Assembly: GCF_002300165.1 (NCBI RefSeq)
Contig: NZ_MLCE01000031.1
Coordinates: 248,001-312,000 of the forward strand
Length of the DNA stretch: 64,000 bases
Origin: Streptomyces sp. Tue6028
Lineage (GTDB): Bacteria > Actinomycetota > Actinomycetes > Streptomycetales > Streptomycetaceae
Reading direction: 5' to 3'
Numbering within the stretch: position 1 is the first letter of the stretch; every line of letters begins with the position of its first letter. The notes under the pieces were generated by a model, which was not told the origin of the DNA, searched no databases, and saw nothing but the letters and a program-made list of their open reading frames with translations. This document shows, piece by piece, positions 17,475 to 26,385 of this stretch. Both the position numbers and the translations under genes were made by a program.

Positions 17475-19148
17475 TCAGCTCATACGCAGTGCCAGGAAGA
17501 AGTCCAACTTGTCCTCCAGGCGTGACAGATCACGACTCGTCAACTGTTCGATCCGTCCGACGCGGTAGCGCAGCGTGTTGACGTGCAGGTGCAGACGGGT
17601 GGCGCAACGCGTCCAGGAACCGTCGCAGTCCAGGAACGCCTCCAGGGTGGGGATCAGCTCCGCGCGGTGCCGGCGGTCGTAGTCCCGCAGCGGGTCCAGG
17701 AGCCGGGCCGTGAAGGCGCGGCGCACGTCGTCCGGCACGAAGGGCAGCAGGAGCACGTGCGAGGCCAGCTCCTGGTGTCCCGCCGCGCAGACGCGGCCGG
17801 GGCGCGCTGCGGCGACCCTGCGGGCGTGCCGGGCCTCCTCCAGCGCCCCGCGCAGACCCTCCGCCGAGTGCACGGCGGCGCTGACGCCGAGGGTGAGCCG
17901 CCCGTCGTCGTCGAGTCCGGCGGACAGCGGGTCCCGCACCGCCTCCAGGAGCGAGTCGGCGAGCAGTCCCTCCTCGGAGCCGTCGTGTTCCGCGGACACC
18001 GCCGGGAGCGGGACGAGCGCGATGGCCTCATCGCCCGTATGGGCGACCGCTATCCGGTCGGAGTGCTCGGGGCCGGCGGACAGCGGGTCGACGAGGATCT
18101 CCTCCAGCAGCGACTGGGCGACCGGGCCCCCCTCGATCTCGCCGCCCTCCCACTCGACGCGCGCCACGACCACCTGCCAGTGCGGGGCGGCGCCGAGCCC
18201 GGGCAGCAGGACCGGTGCCGCGACCCGCAGCCGCGCCGCGATCTCGGCCGGCGCCGCCCCCGTCTGCACCAGCTCCAGCACCTCCTGCGCGAGCCGCCGC
18301 CGTACCGTGCGGGCCGCGTCGCGCCGGTCCCGCTCCACCGCGATCAGCTGGGTGACGCCCTGGAGCAGGTCGAGCCGCTCCTCGGGCCAGTCCCCGGCGT
18401 CCGCCTCGACGGCGAGCAGCCAGTCGGAGAGCACGGTCTCGCGCACGTCCCGCGAGGCACCGGAGGACCGCCCGGACGCGCGGATCGGGAAGAGCGAGTA
18501 CGTGGCCGTGCCGACCGTCACCCGGTGCGGGCCGCGGCGGCCGGTGCGGGCCGCGGCCAGGTGCTCGGCGGCCAGCCTGGCGCACACGTCGGCCGGCAGG
18601 GCCGCCCCGGCGACCTTCGATCCGGCGATGGGCCGCCCGGTGGGCGACAGGACCCAGGCCCGCAGGTCCAGGTCGCTGCCGAGCAGGTCGAGGACCACGT
18701 CGGGGCCGCCGCCGGTCGGGCCGGACGTCATCATCCGCCGGTGCCGGTCCACCACGGCCGCCAGGTCCCCGGCCCGCTCGCCCGAGACCTGGCGCACGAC
18801 GTGCTCGGTGATCGTCGCGAAGGCCACCGACTCGTTCACCGCGAACAGCGGCAGCCGGTGCCGGGCGCAGGCCAGGATCAGGTCGTCCGGCACGTCGCCC
18901 AGTTCCGCCTCACCGGCGGCGAGGGCGGCGACCCCGGCGCCGGCGAGGATGCGTACGAAGGACTCGGAGTCGGCGGCGCCGTGCCGCCAGGCGAGGCCGG
19001 TGAGGACCAGCTCGCCGCCCGAGAGGTACCGGCTGGGGTCCTTGAGGTCCGTGGTCATCACGCCGCGCACCGCGCGGTCCAGCTCGTCCTCGCCGCCGAG
19101 CAGCCGCAGGCCCAGCGCGTCGGTGTCCAGCAGTGCGCGCAGCCGCAT
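17475..19148 (-). CDS. pucR: PucR family transcriptional regulator of purine catabolism
   Basis: 557 residues. An N-terminal PucR domain (about 5-125: DLKDPSRYLSGGELVLTGLA, LPLFAVNESVAFATITEHVV), a central GGDEF-like/CdaR region (about 290-470) and a C-terminal helix-turn-helix of the PucR/CdaR type (TLEAFLDCDGSWTRCATRLH, HVNTLRYRVGRIEQLT). The family controls use of purines and related nitrogen sources. It is divergent from the xanthine dehydrogenase genes across a 402-bp intergenic region, which makes those genes its likely targets; this is inferred from position. Confidence 0.88.
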   Translation of the reverse strand: MRLRALLDTDALGLRLLGGEDELDRAVRGVMTTDLKDPSRYLSGGELVLTGLAWRHGAADSESFVRILAGAGVAALAAGEAELGDVPDDLILACARHRLPLFAVNESVAFATITEHVVRQVSGERAGDLAAVVDRHRRMMTSGPTGGGPDVVLDLLGSDLDLRAWVLSPTGRPIAGSKVAGAALPADVCARLAAEHLAAARTGRRGPHRVTVGTATYSLFPIRASGRSSGASRDVRETVLSDWLLAVEADAGDWPEERLDLLQGVTQLIAVERDRRDAARTVRRRLAQEVLELVQTGAAPAEIAARLRVAAPVLLPGLGAAPHWQVVVARVEWEGGEIEGGPVAQSLLEEILVDPLSAGPEHSDRIAVAHTGDEAIALVPLPAVSAEHDGSEEGLLADSLLEAVRDPLSAGLDDDGRLTLGVSAAVHSAEGLRGALEEARHARRVAAARPGRVCAAGHQELASHVLLLPFVPDDVRRAFTARLLDPLRDYDRRHRAELIPTLEAFLDCDGSWTRCATRLHLHVNTLRYRVGRIEQLTSRDLSRLEDKLDFFLALRMS

Positions 19149-19550
19149 TCTCGTCGCCGCCGTTCTGTGTCTCGAAATCTACGATGGTTCTGTGGCGAGG
19201 ACCCCTGTGGGTCGCCCCCTCGGGAGCGGGGCGCGGGTCCTCAGAGCGGTGGCCGTGGCCTCCGTGTGGCCGTGTCCTGGGCTTTCGTGAGCGGTGCTCC
19301 TCGATTCCCAGGTCGTGCCGGATGTTTCCAGAGGAAAGCGAAGAGGTTACTGATGACCTCCGTTCATACGAATCTACAAGATGAGCTCCCTGGCCAGCCA
19401 ACTCCTTCATGGTTTCGGTGACTGACCCCGGTGCGGGACGGCGCTGTGTACTGGCCCCACTCCGCGTAAACAACTCATGAACGAGCCGGGCCCGCCGCAC
19501 ACGATCTGGCTTGAACAGAACGACCCACGATACGAAGAAGAGAGCCACTC
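19149..19550. promoter_or_regulatory. Divergent promoter region between pucR and the xanthine dehydrogenase operon
   Basis: 402 bases without a coding region of convincing codon bias. It must hold both divergent promoters and probably the PucR operator. A related segment occurs twice (AAATCTACGATGG near 19178 and GAATCTACAAGATG near 19371), but the match is too short to call an operator. GAAGAAGAGAG just before 19551 is the ribosome binding site of the first xanthine dehydrogenase gene. Confidence 0.45.
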
Positions 19551-20441
19551 ATGGACTTCCTTCGCCCCGCCAGCTGGGAGGAGGCGCTCGCCGCCAAGGC
19601 TGAGCACCCCACCGCTGTGCCGATTGCGGGTGGCACCGATGTGATGGTCGAGATCAACTTCGACCACCGCCGGCCCGAGTACCTCCTGGATCTCAACCGC
19701 ATCGGCGAGCTGAGCGAGTGGGAGGTCGGCGAGGAGAGCGTGCGCCTGGGCGCCTCCGTTCCGTACACCCAGATCATGGAGAACCTGCGCGGCGAGCTTC
19801 CCGGCCTGGCGCTGGCCTCCCACACGGTGGCCTCCCCGCAGATCCGCAACCGCGGCGGCGTCGGCGGAAACCTGGGCACCGCCTCCCCGGCCGGCGACGC
19901 CCACCCCGCCCTCCTCGCCGCCGGCGCCGAGGTCGAGGTCGAGTCGGTACGCGGCTCCCGCCTCATCCCGATCGACGAGTTCTACACCGGCGTGAAGCGC
20001 AACGCGCTCGCCGCCGACGAACTGATCCGCGCCGTCCACGTCAAGAAGGCCGACGGCCCCCAGCAGTACTCGAAGGTCGGCACCCGCAACGCCATGGTCA
20101 TCGCGGTGTGCGCCTTCGGCCTCGCCCTGCACCCGCGGACCCGCACGGTCCGCACCGGCATCGGCTCCGCGGCACCCACCCCGGTCCGCGCGAAGACCGC
20201 CGAGGACTTCCTGAACGCGGCGCTCGAAGAGGGCGGCTTCTGGGACAACGGAAAGATCATCACCCCGTCGGTCGCCAAGCAGTTCGCGGACCTGTGCTCC
20301 GCCGCCTGCAACCCGATCGACGACGTCCGGGGCACGGCGAGCTACCGCCGCCACGCGGTCGGCATCATGGCCCGCCGCACCCTGACCTGGACCTGGGAGT
20401 CGTACCGCGGCACCGCCGCCGCCACGGAGGGAGTCGCGTAA
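19551..20441 (+). CDS. Xanthine dehydrogenase FAD-binding subunit
   Basis: 296 residues, the medium (FAD) subunit of a molybdenum hydroxylase. Characteristic features are the N-terminal MDFLRPASWEEAL, the FAD-binding PIAGGTDVMVEI, a second pyrophosphate contact in QIRNRGGVGGNLGTASPAGD, and the C-terminal CO dehydrogenase flavoprotein domain (about 175-285: YSKVGTRNAMVIAVCAFGLA). It carries electrons from the Mo/Fe-S subunits to NAD+ during hypoxanthine or xanthine oxidation. The stop overlaps the next start (TAATG), so expression is translationally coupled. Confidence 0.9.
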   Translation: MDFLRPASWEEALAAKAEHPTAVPIAGGTDVMVEINFDHRRPEYLLDLNRIGELSEWEVGEESVRLGASVPYTQIMENLRGELPGLALASHTVASPQIRNRGGVGGNLGTASPAGDAHPALLAAGAEVEVESVRGSRLIPIDEFYTGVKRNALAADELIRAVHVKKADGPQQYSKVGTRNAMVIAVCAFGLALHPRTRTVRTGIGSAAPTPVRAKTAEDFLNAALEEGGFWDNGKIITPSVAKQFADLCSAACNPIDDVRGTASYRRHAVGIMARRTLTWTWESYRGTAAATEGVA

Positions 20442-21049
20442 TGCGCGTCAATTTCACGGTCAACGGCCGTCCACAGGAGGCCGACGACGTCTGGGAGGGC
20501 GAGTCCCTCCTCTACGTCCTGCGCGAGCGCCTGGGCCTGCCCGGCTCCAAGAACGCCTGTGAGCAGGGCGAGTGCGGTTCCTGCACGGTCCGCCTCGACG
20601 GCGTGCCGGTGTGTTCGTGTCTGGTCGCAGCCGGCCAGGTCGAGGGCCGCGAGGTCGTCACGGTCGAGGGGCTCGCCGACTTCGCCAAGCAGCGTGCGGA
20701 GCACGGTGGTTGCGCGACCGGCGCCTGCGGATCCGCCGAGAAGGCCGGAACGTCGCTCGACGCTGCGAAGCAGTGGGCGGCCAAGGGTCACGACTCGCAG
20801 ACCGGTGAGGGCGTCGAACTCTCGCCCATCCAGGAGGCGTTCATCGACGCCGGTGCCGTCCAGTGCGGATTCTGCACCCCGGGTCTGCTGGTCGCCGCCG
20901 ACGAGATGCTGGAGCGCAACCCGAACCCGAGCGACGCGGACATCCGCGAGGCGCTGTCGGGCAACCTGTGCCGCTGCACGGGCTACGAGAAGATCATGGA
21001 CGCCGTCCGGCTCGCCGCCGCGCGCCAGTCCGCGCCCGAGGGGGTCTGA
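20441..21049 (+). CDS. Xanthine dehydrogenase [2Fe-2S] small subunit
   Basis: 202 residues. The plant-type ferredoxin cluster is bound by CEQGECGSC and the following C (GVPVCSC); the second, helical cluster by CGFCTPG and the NLCRCTGY pair. A ~40-residue insert between the two domains (GGCATGACGSAEKAGTS, then AKGHDSQTGEG) carries two extra cysteines; typical small subunits are about 160 residues. The ATG at 20441 overlaps the preceding stop by one base. It transfers electrons between Mo-cofactor and FAD. Confidence 0.93.
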   Translation: MRVNFTVNGRPQEADDVWEGESLLYVLRERLGLPGSKNACEQGECGSCTVRLDGVPVCSCLVAAGQVEGREVVTVEGLADFAKQRAEHGGCATGACGSAEKAGTSLDAAKQWAAKGHDSQTGEGVELSPIQEAFIDAGAVQCGFCTPGLLVAADEMLERNPNPSDADIREALSGNLCRCTGYEKIMDAVRLAAARQSAPEGV

Positions 21050-21053
21050 CGCC

Positions 21054-23447
21054 ATGGCCGACACACGTACCACCGGCATCCCGTCCAAGGTGACCCAGGG
21101 GTCGAAGACCAAGGGCGGCATCGGGGAGTCCACCCTCCGCCCGGACGGCACCCTCAAGGTCACCGGCGAGTTCGCCTACTCGTCCGACATGTGGCACGAG
21201 GACATGCTGTGGGGGCAGATCCTGCGCTCCACGGTCGCCCACGCCGAGATCGTGTCGATCGACACCTCCGAGGCCCTCGCGCAGCCCGGCGTCTACGCCG
21301 TCATGACGTACGACGACCTGCCGACCGCCGTGAAGAACTACGGCCTGGAGATCCAGGACACCCCGGTCCTCGCGCACGGCCGGGTCCGCCACCACGGCGA
21401 GCCCGTCGCGATCGTCGCCGCCGACCACCCGGAGACCGCGCGCCGCGCCGCCGCGAAGATCAAGGTCGAGTACCGCGAACTGCCCGTCATCACGGACGAG
21501 GCGTCCGCGACCGCGCCCGACGCGATCCTCATCCACGACAACCGCGACGACCACCACATCGGCCACGTCCCGCACCCGAACATCGTGCACCGTCAGCCGA
21601 TCATCCGCGGCAACGCCGACGAGGCCGCGAAGAAGGCCGACTTCGTCGTCAAGGGCGAGTACACCTTCGGCATGCAGGACCAGGCCTTCCTGGGCCCGGA
21701 GTCCGGCCTCGCGGTGCCGGGCGAGGACGGCGGCGTCGACCTCTACATCGCCACCCAGTGGCTCCACTCCGACCTGCGCCAGATCGCCCCGGTCCTCGGC
21801 CTGCCGGAGGACAAGGTCCGGATGACGCTCTCCGGCGTCGGCGGCGCCTTCGGCGGCCGCGAGGACCTGTCGATGCAGATCCACGCCTGCCTGCTGGCGC
21901 TGCGCACCGGCAAGCCCGTCAAGATCGTCTACAACCGGTTCGAGTCCTTCTTCGGACATGTCCACCGGCACCCGGCGAAGCTGTACTACGAGCACGGCGC
22001 CACCAAGGACGGCAAGCTCACGCACATGAAGTGCAGGATCGTCCTGGACGGCGGCGCCTACGCGTCGGCCTCCCCGGCGGTCGTCGGCAACGCCTCCTCG
22101 CTGAGCGTCGGCCCGTACGTGATCGACGACGTCGACATCGAGGCCATCGCGCTCTACACCAACAACCCGCCCTGCGGCGCCATGCGCGGCTTCGGCGCGG
22201 TGCAGGCGTGCTTCGCCTACGAGGCCCAGATGGACAAGCTCGCCGACGCGGTGGGCATGGACCGGGTCGAGTTCCGGCAGCTCAACGCCATGGAACAGGG
22301 CACGATCATGCCGACCGGACAGCCGGTCGACTCACCGGCCCCCGTCGCCGAACTGCTGCGCCGCATCAAGGCGATGCCGCTGCCGCCCGAGCGCCAGTGG
22401 GAGAGCTCCGAGGGCGCCGACGTACGGCAGTTGCCCGGCGGCCTGTCCAACACCACGCACGGCGAGGGCGTCGTCCGCGGCATCGGCTACGCGGTCGGCA
22501 TCAAGAACGTCGGCTTCTCCGAGGGCTTCGACGACTACTCGACCGCGAAGGTCCGCATGGAGGTCGTGGGCGGCGAGCCCGTCGCCACGGTCCACACCGC
22601 GATGGCCGAGGTCGGCCAGGGCGGCGTCACGGTCCACGCACAGATCGCCCGCACCGAGCTGGGCGTCACTCAGGTGACCATCCAACCCGCCGACACACAG
22701 GTGGGCAGCGCCGGTTCGACGTCCGCGTCACGCCAGACGTACGTCACCGGTGGCGCCGTCAAGAACTCCTGCGAGCTGGTGCGCGAGAAGGTCCTGGAGC
22801 TCGGCCGGCGCAAGTTCGGCACCTACCACCCCGCGTGGGCGACGGCCGAACTCCTCCTGGAGGGCGGCAAGGTCGTCACCGACGGCGGCGAGGTCCTCGC
22901 CGATCTGGCCGACGTGCTCGAAGGCGAGGCCGTCGAGGTCGAGGCCGAGTGGCGGCACCGTCCGACGGAGGCGTTCGACCTGCGCACCGGCCAGGGATTC
23001 GGGCACGTCCAGTACTCGTTCGCCGCGCACCGCGCCGTCGTCGAGGTGGACACCGAGCTCGGCCTGGTCAAGGTCGTCGAACTGGCCTGCGCCCAGGACG
23101 TCGGCAAGGCACTCAACCCGCTGTCCGTCGTCGGCCAGATCCAGGGTGGCACCACCCAGGGCCTCGGCGTGGCGGTCATGGAGGAGATCATCGTCGACCC
23201 GAAGACCGCGAAGGTGCGCAACCCCTCCTTCACGGACTACCTGATCCCCACGATCCTCGACACGCCGACCATCCCCGTCGACGTGCTCGAACTCGCCGAC
23301 GACCACGCCCCGTACGGGCTCCGTGGCATCGGCGAGGCCCCGACCCTGTCGTCCACCCCGGCCGTCCTCGCGGCGATCCGGAACGCGACGGGTCTGGAGC
23401 TCAACCGGACGCCGGTTCGCCCCGAGCACCTCACGGGCACCGCGTAG
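21054..23447 (+). CDS. Xanthine dehydrogenase molybdopterin-binding large subunit
   Basis: 797 residues, starting at ATG 21054, four bases after the stop of the small subunit. The N-terminal a/b hammerhead domain (PDGTLKVTGEFAYSSDM) is followed by the Mo-cofactor domain. Visible hallmarks are GVGGAFGGREDLSMQ, the AMRGFGAVQ loop that positions substrate, GQGG (VGQGGVTVHAQIA), and the C-terminal GIGEAPTLSS with the catalytic base Glu. Together with the two upstream subunits it forms a complete bacterial XDH oxidising hypoxanthine to urate. Substrate specificity is inferred from the PucR/AzgA/XdhC context. Confidence 0.92.
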   Translation: MADTRTTGIPSKVTQGSKTKGGIGESTLRPDGTLKVTGEFAYSSDMWHEDMLWGQILRSTVAHAEIVSIDTSEALAQPGVYAVMTYDDLPTAVKNYGLEIQDTPVLAHGRVRHHGEPVAIVAADHPETARRAAAKIKVEYRELPVITDEASATAPDAILIHDNRDDHHIGHVPHPNIVHRQPIIRGNADEAAKKADFVVKGEYTFGMQDQAFLGPESGLAVPGEDGGVDLYIATQWLHSDLRQIAPVLGLPEDKVRMTLSGVGGAFGGREDLSMQIHACLLALRTGKPVKIVYNRFESFFGHVHRHPAKLYYEHGATKDGKLTHMKCRIVLDGGAYASASPAVVGNASSLSVGPYVIDDVDIEAIALYTNNPPCGAMRGFGAVQACFAYEAQMDKLADAVGMDRVEFRQLNAMEQGTIMPTGQPVDSPAPVAELLRRIKAMPLPPERQWESSEGADVRQLPGGLSNTTHGEGVVRGIGYAVGIKNVGFSEGFDDYSTAKVRMEVVGGEPVATVHTAMAEVGQGGVTVHAQIARTELGVTQVTIQPADTQVGSAGSTSASRQTYVTGGAVKNSCELVREKVLELGRRKFGTYHPAWATAELLLEGGKVVTDGGEVLADLADVLEGEAVEVEAEWRHRPTEAFDLRTGQGFGHVQYSFAAHRAVVEVDTELGLVKVVELACAQDVGKALNPLSVVGQIQGGTTQGLGVAVMEEIIVDPKTAKVRNPSFTDYLIPTILDTPTIPVDVLELADDHAPYGLRGIGEAPTLSSTPAVLAAIRNATGLELNRTPVRPEHLTGTA

Positions 23448-23462
23448 GCACCGGGCAGGACT

Positions 23463-23508
23463 CTCCGGGCGGCGCAGGGAACGTCACACTTCGTCGCGCC
23501 GCCCGGAG
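23463..23508 (+). terminator. Hairpin after the xanthine dehydrogenase genes
   Basis: A perfect 13-bp inverted repeat (23463-23475 with 23496-23508, core CCGGGCGGCGC) with a 20-nt loop begins 16 nt after the large-subunit stop. It probably ends or attenuates the XDH transcript before the permease. The rest of the 269-base gap shows no gene. Confidence 0.65.
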
Positions 23509-23716
23509 TACTCAAGCGCCGCACCGCTCGCGGAGCTTGAACCATCGGAAAGTGATCGACGTCAGTACCAGCAGCAGATCCTGATCGTTCGTCTCGGGCC
23601 GTCCCCCGGGTCGTGCGGCCGAAGCACCTTCCCAAATCCCCCAGCCGCACGAGCGGTTGATCAGCCGTCAGGGCGGCTGTCTCGGGTGCCCCTTTGAACC
23701 TTGGGAGTAGGCCCAC

Positions 23717-25174
23717 ATGACCCAGCAGTCTCTGGAGCCGAAGACCGTCGCGGAGGACGCGGGCGCGGGTAGCCGCGTCCCGGCCGGACGGTCCTGGCTC
23801 GACCGGTACTTCCACATATCCCAGCGGGAGAGCTCGATCGCGCGCGAGGTGCGCGGCGGCGTCACCACCTTCATGGCGATGGCGTACATCCTGTTGCTCA
23901 ACCCCCTCATCCTGTCCGGCAAGGACGCGGCGGGGGACACGCTCGGCCAGAAGGCCCTGATCACCGCGACCGCGTTCGCGGCGGCCTTCACCACGCTTCT
24001 GATGGGGTTCGTCGGCAAGGTGCCGCTCGCCCTCGCCGCCGGACTCTCCGTCTCCGGTGTGCTCTCCTCGCAGGTCGCCCCGCAGATGACCTGGCCGCAG
24101 GCCATGGGCATGTGTGTGATGTACGGCGTCGTGATCATGCTCCTGGTCGTCACCGGCCTGCGCGAGATGATCATGAACGCGATCCCGTTGGCACTGAAGC
24201 ACGCCATCACCATGGGCATCGGCCTGTTCGTCGCCCTCATCGGCCTGGTGAAGGCCGGCTTCGTGCACCAGGGCAAGTCGACCCCGGTGACCCTCGGCCC
24301 GACCGGTGAACTCGCCGGCTGGCCGGTCCTGCTCTTCGCGGCGACCCTGCTCGCGATCTTCATGCTCCAGGCGCGCGGCATCCCCGGCGCGATCCTGATC
24401 GGCATCGTCGGCGGCACCGTGGTCGCCGTGGTCCTGAACGCGGCCGGTGTCATCGACCCCGAGCAGTGGGCCAGCGGCGCCCCCGAACTGCACGGCAGCG
24501 CCGTCTCGATGCCGGACTTCTCGCTCTTCGGCAAGGTCGAGTTCGGCGGCTGGGGCGAAGTGGGCGCGATGACGGTCGGCATGATCGTCTTCACCCTCGT
24601 GCTCGCCGGGTTCTTCGACGCGATGGCCACCATCATCGGCGTCGGCACCGAGGCCAAGCTCGCCGACGCGCAGGGCCGGATGCCGGGCCTGTCCAAGGCC
24701 CTGTTCATCGACGGTGCGGGCGGCGCGGTCGGCGGCGTCGCCGGCGCCTCCGGCCAGACGGTCTTCGTCGAATCGGCGACCGGCGTCGGCGAGGGCGCCC
24801 GCACGGGCCTCTCCTCCGTCGTCACCGGCCTGTTCTTCGCGGCCTGCCTGTTCTTCACCCCGCTCACGGCGATCGTCCCCGGCGAGGTCGCCGCGGCGGC
24901 CCTGGTCGTCATCGGCGCCATGATGATGATGAACGCCCGCCACGTGGACTGGGCCGACCGCGCCACCGCGATCCCGGTCTTCCTGACCGTCGTGATCATG
25001 CCCTTCACGTACTCGATCACCGCGGGAGTCGCGGCCGGAGTGATCTCGTACGTCGCCATCAAGATTGCCCAGGGCAAGGCCCGGGAGATCGGGGCGTTCA
25101 TGTGGGGTCTGACGTTGATCTTCTTCGTCTACTTCGCCCTCAACCCGATCGAAAGCTGGATGGGCGTCCACTGA
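23717..25174 (+). CDS. AzgA-type (NCS2) purine permease
   Basis: 485 residues with about 12 hydrophobic segments. The start WLDRYFHISQRESSIAREVR and GGVTTFMAMAYILLLNPLIL are typical of the AzgA branch of nucleobase transporters (hypoxanthine, guanine, adenine). Other family marks are FDAMATIIGVGTEAKLAD and GASGQTVFVESATGVGEGAR. It is a proton-coupled inner-membrane importer and feeds substrate to the adjacent xanthine dehydrogenase. Its own ribosome binding site (TTGGGAG) precedes the ATG. Confidence 0.9.
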   Translation: MTQQSLEPKTVAEDAGAGSRVPAGRSWLDRYFHISQRESSIAREVRGGVTTFMAMAYILLLNPLILSGKDAAGDTLGQKALITATAFAAAFTTLLMGFVGKVPLALAAGLSVSGVLSSQVAPQMTWPQAMGMCVMYGVVIMLLVVTGLREMIMNAIPLALKHAITMGIGLFVALIGLVKAGFVHQGKSTPVTLGPTGELAGWPVLLFAATLLAIFMLQARGIPGAILIGIVGGTVVAVVLNAAGVIDPEQWASGAPELHGSAVSMPDFSLFGKVEFGGWGEVGAMTVGMIVFTLVLAGFFDAMATIIGVGTEAKLADAQGRMPGLSKALFIDGAGGAVGGVAGASGQTVFVESATGVGEGARTGLSSVVTGLFFAACLFFTPLTAIVPGEVAAAALVVIGAMMMMNARHVDWADRATAIPVFLTVVIMPFTYSITAGVAAGVISYVAIKIAQGKAREIGAFMWGLTLIFFVYFALNPIESWMGVH

Positions 25175-25218
25175 CGCCCGGCCACCCACCACGCAACCGC
25201 TGTCAAGGAGACCGAGAG

Positions 25219-26370
25219 ATGCTGGACATCGCCGAAGAGCTGCACCGGTGGGTCGAGCAGGGACGCGATTTCGCCGTCGCCACCGTCGTGGCCGTAGGCG
25301 GCAGCGCACCCCGCCAGCCGGGCGCCGCACTCGCGGTCGACTCCGACGGCACGGCGATCGGCTCGGTCTCCGGCGGTTGCGTGGAGGGCGCGGTCTACGA
25401 ACTGTGCCGACAGGCCCTGGAGGACGGCGAGACCGTCCTCGAACGCTTCGGCTACAGCGACGACGACGCCTTCGCGGTCGGCCTGACCTGCGGCGGCATC
25501 ATCGACATCCTGGTCACCCCGGTGCGCGCCGGCGACGCCGCCCGGGCGGTGCTGGCGGACGCGCTGGCCGCCGCCGCGGGCGGGCGGGCGGCGGCGGTGG
25601 CACGCGTCGTCTCCGGGCCCGCGGAACTGAGGGGCCGCGCCCTCCTCGTACGCCCCGACGGCTCCTACGAGGGCGGCTTCGGCGCCCACCCCGAACTCGA
25701 CCGCACCGTGGTGGGGGAGGCCGCCGCCTTCCTGGACGCGGGGCGCACCGGCACCCTGGAGATCGGGGAGCAGGGCTCCCGCTGCGGAGCACCGCTGACC
25801 GTGCTCGTCGAGTCCTCGGTGCCGCCGCCCCGCATGATCGTCTTCGGGGCGATCGACTTCGCCTCGGCCCTCGTCCGCATCGGCAAGTTCCTGGGCTACC
25901 GGGTGACGGTGTGCGACGCCCGCCCGGTCTTCGCGACGGCCGCCCGCTTCCCCGAGGCGGACGAGATCGTCGTCGAGTGGCCCCACACGTATCTGGAGGG
26001 CACCGAGACCGACTCCAGGACGGTGCTGTGCGTGCTGACCCACGACGCCAAGTTCGACGTACCGCTGCTCCGGCTCGCCCTGCGGCTCCCGGTGGCGTAC
26101 GTCGGCGCGATGGGGTCGCGCCGCACCCATCTGGAGCGCAACGACCGCCTGCGCGAAGTCGGCGTCACCGAACTGGAGCTGGCGCGGCTGAGGTCGCCGA
26201 TCGGCCTGGATCTCGGCGCCCGCACGCCGGAGGAGACGGCCCTGTCCATCGCCTCGGAGATCGTCGCCGACCGGCGTGGCGGCAGCGGCACGTCGCTGAC
26301 CGGCGCGCACACGCCGATCCACCACGATGCGGGGTCGGTGCCCGTGGAGCGGATCGGGTCGGTGGCCTGA
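25219..26370 (+). CDS. xdhC: XdhC family protein (Mo-cofactor sulfuration/insertion for xanthine dehydrogenase)
   Basis: 383 residues. The N-terminal XdhC/CoxI domain shows VGGSAPRQPGAALAVD and SVSGGCVEGAVYE with the conserved Cys; TCGGIIDILV follows. The C-terminal Rossmann domain shows MIVFGAIDFASALVRIGKFL, VCDARPVFATAARFPEAD and YVGAMGSRRTHLERNDRL. XdhC binds molybdenum cofactor and promotes its sulfuration and delivery to XDH. Start at ATG 25219, with AAGGAG eight bases upstream; 44 nt separate it from the permease, so the two are probably co-transcribed. The short 15-nt gap to the convergent SIR2-like gene leaves no room for a terminator. Confidence 0.9.
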   Translation: MLDIAEELHRWVEQGRDFAVATVVAVGGSAPRQPGAALAVDSDGTAIGSVSGGCVEGAVYELCRQALEDGETVLERFGYSDDDAFAVGLTCGGIIDILVTPVRAGDAARAVLADALAAAAGGRAAAVARVVSGPAELRGRALLVRPDGSYEGGFGAHPELDRTVVGEAAAFLDAGRTGTLEIGEQGSRCGAPLTVLVESSVPPPRMIVFGAIDFASALVRIGKFLGYRVTVCDARPVFATAARFPEADEIVVEWPHTYLEGTETDSRTVLCVLTHDAKFDVPLLRLALRLPVAYVGAMGSRRTHLERNDRLREVGVTELELARLRSPIGLDLGARTPEETALSIASEIVADRRGGSGTSLTGAHTPIHHDAGSVPVERIGSVA

Positions 26371-26385
26371 CCCTGCTTCCTCGGG

